Part shown: in pieces, positions 41,216 to 50,350 of the stretch
Layout: each line of letters starts with the position of its first letter
Numbering within the stretch: position 1 is the first letter of the stretch
Assembly (NCBI GenBank): GCA_014378195.1
Contig: JACMOC010000003.1
Span: forward strand, 60,264 to 124,263
DNA: 64,000 nt
Direction of reading: 5' to 3'
From: Oligoflexus sp.
GTDB lineage: Bacteria; Bdellovibrionota_B; Oligoflexia; Oligoflexales; Oligoflexaceae
The notes under the pieces: generated by a model
What the model saw: the letters and a program-made list of their open reading frames with translations, nothing else
Databases searched by the model: none
Told to the model about the DNA's origin: nothing
Translations under genes and position numbers: made by a program

Positions 41216-42922
41216 ATGGCGAAATCCAATACACTCGTATTTTTCTGCTTATTATCGATAGGCCTCATAGGCTGCGACCATGCACCCGATCGAAGCAAAT
41301 ACGGAGTTCGCTTAGGAGGAACACAAGCGCCGGTTCCTGGTGCTAATGGCGACAGTAGGGTTCCGGATGGAGTTCTAAAATCAACTGCGGCGTTAACGGG
41401 TCCAACGCCTCTTCGACGTTTGACAAATAACGACTATATTAATACTGTCACCGATCTGCTTGGCGATATATCGTCGCTTAATATTCAACTTGCCAAAGAA
41501 TCGTCCTCTCTCGTTTATCCCTTTACCAATCACGCCACGGAGCAGTATGTACCGACTGCCTTGGCCAATCAGTATTTTGGGGCTGCAGAAACGATAGCAA
41601 CGGCTACATTTAAAGATAAATCCCGCAGCGATAAAATTCTTATTTGCACTCCCGTCAGAGGCAGCGAAGAGACCTGTGCGACAAATGTCCTCACCGCGTT
41701 GGCGACGAAAGCTTTTCGTCGAGCGGCTACCCCAGAACAAATCTCGGGCTTGCTCGATATTTGGAGATCTGGATTTAAGGCGGTCGACTTCAATACAGGC
41801 GTGGAATGGGCTCTCGCGGCGGTGCTGCAATCGCCAGAGTTTCTTTATCGCATTGAAATGGGTACGGCTCAGGCCGCGCCGGGCGTTGTTGCCCTCGATT
41901 CTTGGGATATGGCCAACCGTCTCTCCTATTTGATATGGAACAGCGCTCCCGATCCTATTCTCATGGATGCTGCAAAAAACGACAAATTAAAGACCGTTGC
42001 GCAAGTTTCGGCCCAGGTGGATCGTATGCTTGCGATGCCTGCAGCGCATGACATGGTTATTCATTTCCACGATCAGTGGCTTGGGCTCGAAACCATCGAA
42101 GCCGTGCAAAAGGACCCGAAAACGTTTCCGAATTTCAATAAGACGATCGCACTTGCCATGCGCGACGAGGTAAGGAATTTTGTGGATGATGCTGTTTGGA
42201 ATGGTGATTCCAAGCTGCAAACCCTACTGTCGGGTCACTACACCTATTTGAACAAAACCCTTGGCGACTATTATGGGATTAAAGGCTTAGGGGCGGATTT
42301 TACAAAAATAGGGGAAGACAAGCTAGGTGGGCGTCCTGCGTCTGGGATCCTTACGATGGCCGGTATGCTCGCAGTAAGAAGCAATGCGAATGATACTTCA
42401 CCCACTAGACGTGGGGCCTTTGTGCGGTCCGCTATGTTCTGTCAGGCTATGCCCAACCCACCGGATAATGCGATTTTTACCGCGCCGGTTTCAAAACCAA
42501 ACATGACCCGTCGCGAACTCATCGAAGCGCACGCGACAAATCCTACCTGTGCTGCCTGTCATAATCTTATGGATCCCCTAGGGCTTGCTTTCGAAAATAT
42601 AGATGCAGCCGGTATCTATCGCGACAAGGAGGCAGGGAAAACTATTGACGTCTCTGCCGAACTTTTTTCAACGGATGTAGATGGCAAATTTGTTGGTCCC
42701 TCTGATCTTGCGAGTAAGATGAGTACAAGCAAAACAGTTGCAGACTGCGTAGCGAAGCACTGGTTTCAATTTGCCTATGGGCGTGATCCTCTTGCGCCCG
42801 ATGCCAATTTTGTGAAGGAAATCAGCACGCGGCTGACGACGACGGGGACTATTTCAGCGATTAAATATCTGACCCAAACTCCGCAATTCTTCTATCGCAC
42901 TGTCTCTGAAGGAGCAAAATAA
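41216..42922 (+). CDS. DUF1587/1592/1588/1585 haem-motif lipoprotein (copy 1)
   Basis: 568 residues, lipobox LIGC. Domain order: DUF1587-like LRRLTNNDYINTVTDLLG; DUF1592 region with FRRAATPEQISGLL, ALAAVLQSPEFLYRIE and RLSYLIWNSAPD; DUF1588 with RRGAFVRSAMFC and TCAACHNLMDPLGLAFEN, a CX2CH c-type haem motif; and DUF1585 with WFQFAYGRDPLAPD and LTQTPQFFYRT at the end. Such proteins are exported and always travel with a DUF1552 or related partner. Here the stop and the partner's start share one base (TAATG). They may be electron carriers coupled to an exported enzyme; the reaction is unknown. Confidence 0.93.
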   Translation: MAKSNTLVFFCLLSIGLIGCDHAPDRSKYGVRLGGTQAPVPGANGDSRVPDGVLKSTAALTGPTPLRRLTNNDYINTVTDLLGDISSLNIQLAKESSSLVYPFTNHATEQYVPTALANQYFGAAETIATATFKDKSRSDKILICTPVRGSEETCATNVLTALATKAFRRAATPEQISGLLDIWRSGFKAVDFNTGVEWALAAVLQSPEFLYRIEMGTAQAAPGVVALDSWDMANRLSYLIWNSAPDPILMDAAKNDKLKTVAQVSAQVDRMLAMPAAHDMVIHFHDQWLGLETIEAVQKDPKTFPNFNKTIALAMRDEVRNFVDDAVWNGDSKLQTLLSGHYTYLNKTLGDYYGIKGLGADFTKIGEDKLGGRPASGILTMAGMLAVRSNANDTSPTRRGAFVRSAMFCQAMPNPPDNAIFTAPVSKPNMTRRELIEAHATNPTCAACHNLMDPLGLAFENIDAAGIYRDKEAGKTIDVSAELFSTDVDGKFVGPSDLASKMSTSKTVADCVAKHWFQFAYGRDPLAPDANFVKEISTRLTTTGTISAIKYLTQTPQFFYRTVSEGAK

Positions 42923-44283
42923 TGAAAAGAATTCCCTTGTCCCGACGGACGTTGCTGAAAGGTGCGGGTGGTGTTGCGATCGGTTTGCCAATGCTTGAGG
43001 CTATGGAAGGTTCGGCAGATGCTGCTGCAGCCGGGCAAAAGAAATTTATATCGTTTTTCAGCGGATGCGGTGTTACGGGCGAGACTTTTTTCCCTACTGG
43101 AACTGAAAAATCATTTACCTTGCCAGGAAGCGTCACAGCTCTTACCAAATACAAAGATAAAATGATTTTCTTTAATGGCATCACAAACGCCTCAGGGAAC
43201 GACCCTCAGTACGGTGGGCATCAGGGCTCTCACGTCGGAATGATTAGCGGAAGCCCCTTTGTTTTAAGTGCCGATGTCGCTGATCCTGATCACTACGAGA
43301 AAATGCGTCCCAAGGGGATATCGCTCGATCAGAAAATTGCTCAAAAACTCCATTCACCGGGCAATAAATTTGCTTCCTTACAGCTTGGCGTCATGAATAG
43401 GCCGAGCGGCAATAATTTTGATATAGCGGCTTCCTTTACAGGTGAAAAAGGTCTCCTCTTACCCGAGCCTGATCCTCTTGCTATCTTTAAAGTGATATTC
43501 CAGGATGGCGCTACTTCAGCGACGGATACCGCGGCTGCCGATCTTGCCCATCAAAAACGCAAAAGCATCCTTGATTTTATAAAAGGCCGCTATACCGCCC
43601 TAAATGCTCGTTTAGGGGCCGATGACAAGGCTCGCATCGATCAGCATTTGACGTCCATTCGAGAGATCGAACAGCAGCTCCTCGCTGCGACGTCCGCAAG
43701 CTGTGTGGTGCCATCAAAACCAGCGTCAGGGATAACGCCGGAAAAAGACCTCGACGGTTATGCCAAGCTTCAGTTTGATCTCCTCGCCGCAGCTCTCGCG
43801 TGCGACCTAACGAATGTTGCGAGTTTGACCTGGTTTGGGACCCGCGGGGGTGACTTCAACTACAAAAACGTCATCAAAGGCGTGACCATAACGGGAGGTC
43901 ATCATGGGCTTTCACACAATCAGGGTGATACACCCCAGATCACGGCTATCAACAATTATATTGCGCAAAATATAACGATTTTGATGGATTCCCTCGATAA
44001 ATACAAAACGTCTACGGGTGGATCACTCTTAGATACGACCCTCATACTCTGGTGGAACGAACTTGGATTCAGTAATGCCGGGCACGAGTCGAGTCCAGCG
44101 CCCTTCGTACTTGCCGGCGGCAACGGCGGTGCGTTAAAAATGGGCCGGTTTCTCGATTACACATCGAAAAAGCAGAGTAATAATAATCTATTGTTATCGG
44201 TCTATAATGCAGTCACAGATAGTACAGAGTCCACCTTTGGTGACCCTCGTTATTGCACTGGGGTGTTACCCGGCTTTGCCTAA
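42922..44283 (+). CDS. DUF1552 Tat-exported protein (copy 1)
   Basis: 453 residues. The Tat signal PLSRRTLLKGAGGVAIGLPML is followed by the DUF1552 body (FFPTGTEKSFTLPGSVTALT, GGHQGSHVGMISG, LDQKIAQKL, DDKARIDQHLTSIREIEQQL, CDLTNVASLTWFG, TGGHHGLSHNQGD, ILWWNELGFSNAGHESSPAPFVLAGG). The domain is distantly like DUF1501, which belongs to the alkaline-phosphatase-like superfamily; the His-rich GGHHGLSHN could bind metal. Coupled to the haem-motif lipoprotein by a one-base overlap. Tat export implies folding, perhaps with cofactor, before export. Confidence 0.93.
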   Translation: MKRIPLSRRTLLKGAGGVAIGLPMLEAMEGSADAAAAGQKKFISFFSGCGVTGETFFPTGTEKSFTLPGSVTALTKYKDKMIFFNGITNASGNDPQYGGHQGSHVGMISGSPFVLSADVADPDHYEKMRPKGISLDQKIAQKLHSPGNKFASLQLGVMNRPSGNNFDIAASFTGEKGLLLPEPDPLAIFKVIFQDGATSATDTAAADLAHQKRKSILDFIKGRYTALNARLGADDKARIDQHLTSIREIEQQLLAATSASCVVPSKPASGITPEKDLDGYAKLQFDLLAAALACDLTNVASLTWFGTRGGDFNYKNVIKGVTITGGHHGLSHNQGDTPQITAINNYIAQNITILMDSLDKYKTSTGGSLLDTTLILWWNELGFSNAGHESSPAPFVLAGGNGGALKMGRFLDYTSKKQSNNNLLLSVYNAVTDSTESTFGDPRYCTGVLPGFA

Positions 44284-44304
44284 AAGTAGGGTCCCTCACT
44301 TAGC

Positions 44305-44340
44305 AAAGGCAGGCTTCCGAAGGGAAACCTGCCTTTGGTT
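44305..44340 (+). terminator. Hairpin between the two DUF1592/1552 pairs
   Basis: AAAGGCAGG-C-TTCC-GAAG-GGAA-A-CCTGCCTTT. The T tract is short, so read-through to the second pair is possible. Confidence 0.7.
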
Positions 44341-44524
44341 CTAAAAGCCAATTCTTTTGGAATCTCTTTGAAATCGAATGGATATATTCACAGAATTCCA
44401 AGCAAAAATTCCCAAATAAAACATCATGATAGGAATAGAATAAGAAATTCCTCATCCTTTCCACTGCAGACGCCGATGCACGAAAGCGTGCACCGCGCGT
44501 TAACGTCTAGAACTGGGCAGTAAG

Positions 44525-46240
44525 ATGAGCAAGATTACAAAAGAACTCTCACTGAGCCTCTTCCTTTTCCTTTTCATCTTCGGCTGCAAATCGGCGCCGT
44601 CCCGCCCAGGTAGCATGAGTGGTGGCGGTAGCGTCTTCAGCGCCGACCCAAGTCCAAAGACTGACACCAGTGATGTGATCATTGAAGCCAGTGTTACGCC
44701 TACAGCCACGGCCTTGCACCTTAAAGCGGTAATCGACGCGACAGCCTTTCCCAGACTTTCGCATCGTGAATGGGAAAATTCGGTCCGTGATCTCCTTCAA
44801 CTTGCAGCTGCCCCCGGGAGTTCCGCTGATTTCACCCCTGACAGCGGTTCCACACTGTTTGCGAATGAAGCCCTTAGCCTCGACGTCTCAAGTACGCTCG
44901 TTGCAAACTATGCAACGGCGGCGATCAATATCGGCTCTAAAATAGCTCATGATAAAGTTCTTTATTCCAAACTTATACCAGCTTCAGCGCCAGCTGCAGA
45001 TGGCATGCCGCGCGCAACAGTCATCGTTGGGCCACTCCTCAAGCGGGCCTATCGCAGGAAACCTACGGCCCCTGAAGTCACGGCCGCGGCCACTCTTTTT
45101 GCGAATGCGAAAACCGCTTTGAAAAGTTCGAGTGGAGATGCCGCAGGATTTTCGGCCCTTATTCCTTTTCTTCTCCAATCACCTTACTTTCTCTATCGTA
45201 TCGAGCTCGGCAGTTCGCCAGCTGGCAATATTTCAACTCTCAACGCTTATGAACTGGCGTCTCGCCTCTCTTTCGCTCTGTGGGAAAGCATTCCTGATGA
45301 TTCGCTCCTTGCTGCCGCTGATGATGGTTCCCTTTTGAAGGATTCCATAAAAACAGCCCAGATTCAAAGGATGATGTTGAGTCCCAAGGCAAAACCGGCC
45401 CTTGAGTATTTTAACTCGCAGATCTTTGCTGTACCGACTTTTACGACGATCCACAGATCCGATAAAAAGTGGCCGGCGACACTTGGCGATGCTATGGTAG
45501 GCGAGTCTCAAAACTTTTTTAATGACGTTGTCAATACGCAGAAGAAAGGGCTCACCGAGCTACTCACTGCGCCTTATACCTTCGTCAATGCGATTAACGC
45601 TCCTTTCTACGGTGTTACGGCGAGTGGGACCGCATTCAAGAAGGTTGAACTCGACGCCGAAAAACGTGCCGGAGTCCTTACTCAGCTCGGTTTCCTTACC
45701 GTGACATCTGATGACACAGGGTCGCTACTCTTTCACCGCGGCGGTCTTTTTGTGAAAGACATGCTCTGTGGGATAGACCTTGGTCCGCCACCCAATGTGA
45801 CAGTCGATACCAAAACGGTGTATGAAACACAGCGAAAACGCGTCGAGGCTACAACCACGTCCTGCGGTGGGAGTTGTCATGCCCCACTTATCAATCCGCT
45901 GGGTACTGCATTCGAAAACTACGATCAGTTTGGTATGTGGCGAACAAAAGAAGGCACTGCGACCATCAACGCGGCATCGTCATACAGTTTTAATCCTGAA
46001 CGCACCATCGACTTCACGAACGCCGTTGATTTGATGTCAGCGTTGTCGAAGAAATTTGAAATGCATCGCTGTTATGCAGTGAAAGTGGTTCAGTATCTCT
46101 ATGGTCGCCGTGAAAATCTAGCGGACACGAAGCTCATCAACGAGCTCGCGCAGGCGTCGCTTGATGGCGCCGGAACACGTGATCTCTTCGTACTAGCTGC
46201 AGCGAGTGCTGAGATGACTGTAAGACCGTCAACCAAATAA
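44525..46240 (+). CDS. DUF1592-type haem-motif lipoprotein (copy 2)
   Basis: 571 residues, lipobox IFGC. Same domain order as copy 1: FPRLSHREWENSVRDLLQL; LLKRAYRRKPTAPEVT; IPFLLQSPYFLYRIELG; ELASRLSFALWESIPD; LLFHRGGLFVKDMLCG; SCGGSCHAPLINPLGTAFEN; VKVVQYLYGRRENL. The haem-type motif here is CX3CH (C-GGS-CH) instead of CX2CH in copy 1, which is rare for cytochromes c. RBS is weak. It pairs with the DUF1552 gene 27 bp downstream. Confidence 0.92.
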   Translation: MSKITKELSLSLFLFLFIFGCKSAPSRPGSMSGGGSVFSADPSPKTDTSDVIIEASVTPTATALHLKAVIDATAFPRLSHREWENSVRDLLQLAAAPGSSADFTPDSGSTLFANEALSLDVSSTLVANYATAAINIGSKIAHDKVLYSKLIPASAPAADGMPRATVIVGPLLKRAYRRKPTAPEVTAAATLFANAKTALKSSSGDAAGFSALIPFLLQSPYFLYRIELGSSPAGNISTLNAYELASRLSFALWESIPDDSLLAAADDGSLLKDSIKTAQIQRMMLSPKAKPALEYFNSQIFAVPTFTTIHRSDKKWPATLGDAMVGESQNFFNDVVNTQKKGLTELLTAPYTFVNAINAPFYGVTASGTAFKKVELDAEKRAGVLTQLGFLTVTSDDTGSLLFHRGGLFVKDMLCGIDLGPPPNVTVDTKTVYETQRKRVEATTTSCGGSCHAPLINPLGTAFENYDQFGMWRTKEGTATINAASSYSFNPERTIDFTNAVDLMSALSKKFEMHRCYAVKVVQYLYGRRENLADTKLINELAQASLDGAGTRDLFVLAAASAEMTVRPSTK

Positions 46241-46267
46241 CAAGCCGACTGATCGGAGATCTATACC

Positions 46268-47707
46268 ATGAAAAGACGTCAGTTTATCAAAACCGCAGCC
46301 GGTGTAACTATGTGCCTGCCGCTCCTGGAAGGTCTGATGAGTTCGCAGGAGCTCAAAGCAGCTGCTGATACACCATCGCCCTATATGATCACTTTCAAAA
46401 ACAGTTGTGGCCGTGGCCAAAACTTTTGGCAAGGCAATGCGGGCGATTTAACAAAAGCGAGTATGGCCGGCACGACGTCAGAAGTTTACGCCGACTATGC
46501 ATCAAAAGTCCTTTTGGTCAATGGAATAGCCCACAACATCACAACGAACAAAGGGTGTTCACACGCTTTGTCGAGTGCGATACTTTTGAGCGGTGGAGGA
46601 TACTCAGGTGGTGCCGGTAATGGCGAAGGTGCTGGATCCGAACGTTCCACTTCACAGTCGCTCGACTACTATGCAGCCCAGCAGCTCGACAGCAAAGACC
46701 CCTTTGCTCTGTGGGCGGCAACGCAGGAAAACAAAAAGGCGAACCTCACGTGGAAGGGTGCGAATCAGGAATATACACCCGTTTTTAATCCGGCCACAGC
46801 GTACAAAAATCTGTTTGGATTTGATATCGGTGGATCGATGCCAGCCGCCGGGGCGAGTACGGACGGAACGGAACTTTTGAAGTCCAGCATCAACGACCTG
46901 TTGAAGTCCCAACTCTCCGCATTGAGTTTGGATAAACGTTTGAGCGCTGCTGACAAGATGCGTCTCGATCAACATTTAACAGCTATCCGTTCTGTGGAGA
47001 AAGGCATCGGTGCTCTTTCCACGGCTGTTCTCTCCGCTGACTCTACTGCGAAAATTAAGAATGAACTCGGCAAAAATCAATCGAGCTATTATCAAAGGCA
47101 GCATGAGGTTGCGAGACTTCACATGGACCTCATATCGCTCGCTATTGCTTCGGGATCGCGTCACGTAGCGACTTTAACTATGGGCGTTTGTATCGATTTC
47201 AATACCTATGCGGGCAACTCACAATCGTTTCACCAAGTATCGCATTACAACGAATACAGCGGGGGCGACGAGGCTTCCCGTCAGGCCAAGCTCACAGCGC
47301 ATGACAGAGCTTTTGCAGAAGATTTCAAATACCTCCTGGATCAGTTGTCGGCTCGTGCTTACGGCGATAAAACTTTGCTCGATTACGGAGTCACGATGTG
47401 GCTTTGCGATATGGGTCCTCATGACTATTATGGCCATAAACAAACCGATTTGCAGTTTGTCGTCGCTGGGGGCGGAGCCTCAGGTAATCTTCAGCAGGGT
47501 AAAAAAATCGATGTGAAAGGCGTGCTCAATAATCGCTTTTTGGGTTCAATCGGTGCGACTATCGGTTTGAAAGGTCCCTCGGGATCATTGATGACAGACT
47601 ACAATGCATCCGAAGGCGAGAAGGCAGCGTCTGACTCCGGATCAAATCACAATGGTCAAGGCTTCACCGGCCTCATCCCAGAGATGTTCAAAAAAACTCC
47701 GTCCTGA
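46268..47707 (+). CDS. DUF1552 Tat-exported protein (copy 2)
   Basis: 479 residues, RBS GGAG 9 bases before the ATG. The signal KRRQFIKTAAGVTMCLPLLE fits Tat. The body follows copy 1: NSCGRGQNFWQG, KVLLVNGIAHNI, GCSHALSSAILLSGG, QSLDYYAAQQL, DKMRLDQHLTAIRSVEKGI, RHVATLTMGVCIDFN, FHQVSHYN and TMWLCDMGPHDYYGHKQTD. The His cluster corresponds to copy 1 but differs in detail, so the two pairs probably act on different substrates. Ends at a strong terminator. Confidence 0.92.
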   Translation: MKRRQFIKTAAGVTMCLPLLEGLMSSQELKAAADTPSPYMITFKNSCGRGQNFWQGNAGDLTKASMAGTTSEVYADYASKVLLVNGIAHNITTNKGCSHALSSAILLSGGGYSGGAGNGEGAGSERSTSQSLDYYAAQQLDSKDPFALWAATQENKKANLTWKGANQEYTPVFNPATAYKNLFGFDIGGSMPAAGASTDGTELLKSSINDLLKSQLSALSLDKRLSAADKMRLDQHLTAIRSVEKGIGALSTAVLSADSTAKIKNELGKNQSSYYQRQHEVARLHMDLISLAIASGSRHVATLTMGVCIDFNTYAGNSQSFHQVSHYNEYSGGDEASRQAKLTAHDRAFAEDFKYLLDQLSARAYGDKTLLDYGVTMWLCDMGPHDYYGHKQTDLQFVVAGGGASGNLQQGKKIDVKGVLNNRFLGSIGATIGLKGPSGSLMTDYNASEGEKAASDSGSNHNGQGFTGLIPEMFKKTPS

Positions 47708-47727
47708 AAATTTTAAAAACACGCGCT

Positions 47728-47755
47728 AGGCATCCCACTCTGGGGTGCCTTTTTT
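47728..47755 (+). terminator. Terminator of DUF1592/1552 pair 2
   Basis: AGGCATCCC-N5-GGGGTGCCT followed by T5, just before the stop of the convergent DUF3147 gene. Confidence 0.9.
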
Positions 47756-47756
47756 C

Positions 47757-48104
47757 TTAGACTGTAATTCCCATGAGACCGAGCAGTTTTGCATAGATGA
47801 TATAGCTGACTACTGCGGCAAGTATACCTGCGCCTAATGCTAAAGGAAAAGCACAACCTCGATCAAGCAGTAAAGACAGTACGGGGAAAAATACCAAGGA
47901 TGGCGGCACCAACCAAAAGACGCCCCAGGATAACTGCGATACCTTGGTGAGATCCTTTGTTTCAAAATAGATCCATAAAATGGCAAGAAGGGAGGTGAAC
48001 GGTAAAGCGAGAAGCAATGTCGATACAAAATCCCATCTTTTCGCAAGCTCGGATGCTGAGACTATGATGAGAGCTGTTAGAAGGACCTTTATGACTACAT
48101 ACAT
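47757..48104 (-). CDS. DUF3147 membrane protein
   Basis: 115 residues from the ATG at 48104 (GAGGAG 10 bases upstream; a TTG at 48122 is possible). Four hydrophobic helices, with SASELAKRWDFVSTLLLALPFTSLLAILWIYFETKD and a WLVPPSLVFFPVL block that match DUF3147. These are small inner-membrane proteins of unknown function. Confidence 0.85.
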   Translation of the reverse strand: MYVVIKVLLTALIIVSASELAKRWDFVSTLLLALPFTSLLAILWIYFETKDLTKVSQLSWGVFWLVPPSLVFFPVLSLLLDRGCAFPLALGAGILAAVVSYIIYAKLLGLMGITV

Positions 48105-48215
48105 GAAGTACTTACTCCTCAAGGCTATTAACCTGAAATAATGACCCCGTAATAGCCAATATCGTGAAGAAAAGCGTTGGGTCTAAATAAGTTTCGTACT
48201 ATAGTGCGGGTGCTG

Positions 48216-48239
48216 CAACCTCGTCAAAATGTAAGGTTG
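48216..48239 (+). promoter_or_regulatory. Inverted repeat in the rpmE2 leader
   Basis: CAACCT-N12-AGGTTG, 26 bp before the L31 start codon. It could be an autoregulatory RNA structure or an operator; type-B L31 genes are often Zur-controlled elsewhere, but this does not look like a standard Zur box. Confidence 0.4.
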
Positions 48240-48264
48240 TTATGTACGCCATGAAGGAAGCAAT

Positions 48265-48525
48265 ATGAAGAAGTCAATTCACCCTGCCTATAATTTTGTA
48301 GTTATCAAAGACGGCTCCTCCGGCTTCGCATTTCTTACGAAATCGACCAAAGGTTCTGCTGAGAAAACCACTTGGACCGATGGCAAAGAATATCCGTTGA
48401 TCCATGTTGAGATTTCCAGCGCGTCGCATCCATTCTACACCGGCAAACAAAAAATCATGGATACTGCTGGTCGTATCGACAAATTCAACAAAAAATACGC
48501 GAAAAAGCCAGAGACAGAAAAATAA
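48265..48525 (+). CDS. rpmE2: 50S ribosomal protein L31 type B (zinc-independent)
   Basis: 86 residues, typical for type B. The start [20 protein letters not shown], the block [28 protein letters not shown] and the end RIDKFNKKY are diagnostic. There is no Cys at all, so it is the C-minus paralogue that replaces zinc-binding L31 under zinc limitation in bacteria that have both. RBS AAGGAAG precedes the ATG. Monocistronic with its own terminator. Confidence 0.96.
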   Translation: MKKSIHPAYNFVVIKDGSSGFAFLTKSTKGSAEKTTWTDGKEYPLIHVEISSASHPFYTGKQKIMDTAGRIDKFNKKYAKKPETEK

Positions 48526-48547
48526 TTCTGTTTCGCTTTTTTACATG

Positions 48548-48583
48548 AAAACCCCGAATCGATGACTCGATCCGGGGTTTTTT
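48548..48583. terminator. Bidirectional terminator of rpmE2 and the convergent secreted-protein gene
   Basis: AAAACCCCG-A-ATCGA-TGAC-TCGAT-C-CGGGGTTTTTT: T runs in both directions. Confidence 0.93.
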
Positions 48584-48601
48584 CAATCGTATCTTAAGGT
48601 T

Positions 48602-49273
48602 TTATTTTTTCACACAGGCCGATGGTAGCGAACTGTTGCTGTCTTCTTTGCAAAAAGGAAGAAGGAGTTCTTCAACTTCTGCGCCCCGAAGATAATCAAC
48701 GAAGCTCGGAAGGCGGTTGCCTTCACCGTCGACTATGCGTCGGAGGCGATAGGTTCTTGTTCGGCCGCCTATAGTGCTGTCTCGGCGGTATTCATTCGCT
48801 GGCACTTTAACCATCGTAAACTCTACAAAATGACCCGATGGTTTCATTCCATGTCGCATTGCGAAAGGTTTGATTTCTGGCGTCACGTGACCATCAGTAA
48901 AGTCTTCGTTGAAGGACAGGTTATAGCGAAGATGGGCTCCAAGAGCCCATTCATACATGCATCGTCCGGCAAATGAATCGTGCCATGACCAGACGCCTTG
49001 ATCGTACACAGGGATCGACGCTGTGTGGCCGACGACTTCGCCATCTTTCAAAATATCAGTCCATTCTGTACTTGCGAAGGACATGACTTCGTCAGCCATT
49101 GGGTTGCCGTCCATCCACCAAAGGCCTTGAAGGTTTTTCGGTGTGCCTGTGACATCCGAACCTATGGCCATCTGATGATCAATATCTCTAAGGGGGATTT
49201 TACGAAGTTCATAGGGTTGTGCATAAGCAGAAGAAGACAGGAGGAGCGCAAGGGGGAGGTGGTTCAGCTTCAT
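48602..49273 (-). CDS. Secreted protein of unknown family, tandem copy A
   Basis: 223 residues from the ATG at 49273; in-frame codons upstream to 49357 would precede the signal peptide. Sec signal MKLNHLPLALLLSSSAYAQ, mature start PYELRKIP. Diagnostic shared blocks with copy B: MAIGSDVTGTPKNLQGLWWM, DGNPMADEVMSFASTEWTD, IPVYDQGVWSWHDS, EYRRDSTIGGRTRTYRLRRI and LLPFC near the end. It has two C-terminal Cys likely to pair. No known domain; the WWMDGNP and IPVYDQG blocks suggest a lipocalin-like or beta-rich fold. Confidence 0.82.
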   Translation of the reverse strand: MKLNHLPLALLLSSSAYAQPYELRKIPLRDIDHQMAIGSDVTGTPKNLQGLWWMDGNPMADEVMSFASTEWTDILKDGEVVGHTASIPVYDQGVWSWHDSFAGRCMYEWALGAHLRYNLSFNEDFTDGHVTPEIKPFAMRHGMKPSGHFVEFTMVKVPANEYRRDSTIGGRTRTYRLRRIVDGEGNRLPSFVDYLRGAEVEELLLPFCKEDSNSSLPSACVKK

Positions 49274-49413
49274 GTTGGGCTTCTCTGTGCGAGAGTGAAA
49301 AAACTGCGAAATACGCAGACCTGACACCCTGATAGACGGTGTTTTAAGCCATGTCAATAAGGCTTTGTTTTCCTTTTCGTTTTAATTGAATCATTAATCT
49401 TTACAATAAATTA

Positions 49414-49438
49414 AGCCCCGGCGAATCGTCGTCGGGCT
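49414..49438 (-). terminator. Hairpin downstream of copy B
   Basis: AGCCC ... GGGCT with partly paired GC-rich interior, followed on the minus strand by TTAATTTATT. A modest terminator. Confidence 0.5.
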
Positions 49439-49466
49439 CCATGCTGCAAACTATCGAAAGCGATTA

Positions 49467-50138
49467 TTATTGAGCGCAAGCTGTTGGAAGCTCACCACTT
49501 TTATCTGTTTTGCAGTAGGGAAGGAGGATGTTTTTAACTTCAGCTTTTTGGAGATATTCGTCAAACGCCGGCAATCGCACACCGTTAGCATCCACGATAC
49601 GACGGAAACGGTAGCTCGAATGTTTGCCCGCTAAAATGCTATCGCGGCGGAATTCGTTATCGTTCACTTGAGTCATCGTGAAATCAACAAACACCGATGA
49701 TTTGATATCCACGGAGGGAAGAAATGGAATCGGTTTGATGACCGGTATCACTTGGCCAAACGTATAGTCCAAGTTGAAAGTCAGTTGATAGACGAGATGA
49801 AAATCATAAACAGCGTTGTATAAAGCTCGGCCTGGCTTGGAATCGTGCCATGCCCAGATACCCTGATCATAAACAGGAATCACTGCGGTATGGGCCACGA
49901 TTTGACCGTTTTCCACTGTGTCCGACCAACTTGTGCTAGCGAACGAAACAACTTCATCCGCGAGGGGGTTGCCGTCCATCCACCAGAGCCCTTGTAGATT
50001 TGGTGGAGTGTTGGTGGCATCGGACCCGATCGCCATGTGTGTGTCGACCTGATCGTTGGGCACACTGCGCAGCTCATAAGGCTTGGCAAATGCAGACGTG
50101 GAGAGGACGAGCGACAGCGCAAGGAAGTTTAATTTCAT
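49467..50138 (-). CDS. Secreted protein of unknown family, tandem copy B
   Basis: 223 residues from the ATG at 50138 (GAG upstream; an ATG at 50144 is two codons earlier). Same plan and exactly the same length as copy A: signal MKLNFLALSLVLSTSAFAK, mature PYELRSVPNDQVDTHMAIGS, NLQGLWWMDGNPLADEVVSF, IPVYDQGIWAWHD, EFRRDSILAGKHSSYRFRR, two C-terminal Cys. A tandem duplication followed by divergence; the strongly kept blocks mark a functional core. Confidence 0.82.
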   Translation of the reverse strand: MKLNFLALSLVLSTSAFAKPYELRSVPNDQVDTHMAIGSDATNTPPNLQGLWWMDGNPLADEVVSFASTSWSDTVENGQIVAHTAVIPVYDQGIWAWHDSKPGRALYNAVYDFHLVYQLTFNLDYTFGQVIPVIKPIPFLPSVDIKSSVFVDFTMTQVNDNEFRRDSILAGKHSSYRFRRIVDANGVRLPAFDEYLQKAEVKNILLPYCKTDKSGELPTACAQ

Positions 50139-50350
50139 AGGCATCTCAAGTTTGGAAGTTGGTTTCAGTCTAAAATTCCAGAAAGCGTCGGCTGCACGTA
50201 AAAGTTGTAAACCGGGTTGCCAAAGAGAGGTCTTACATTGATTTTGGAAATAAATCGATGATTTCTGAAGTGAGAAGGAAAGGAGAAGGCCCGAGTCGAT
50301 TCAGGCTTCGCTCTTTAATCAAAGTTTCTCAAAAAAGCCATTTTTACGGC

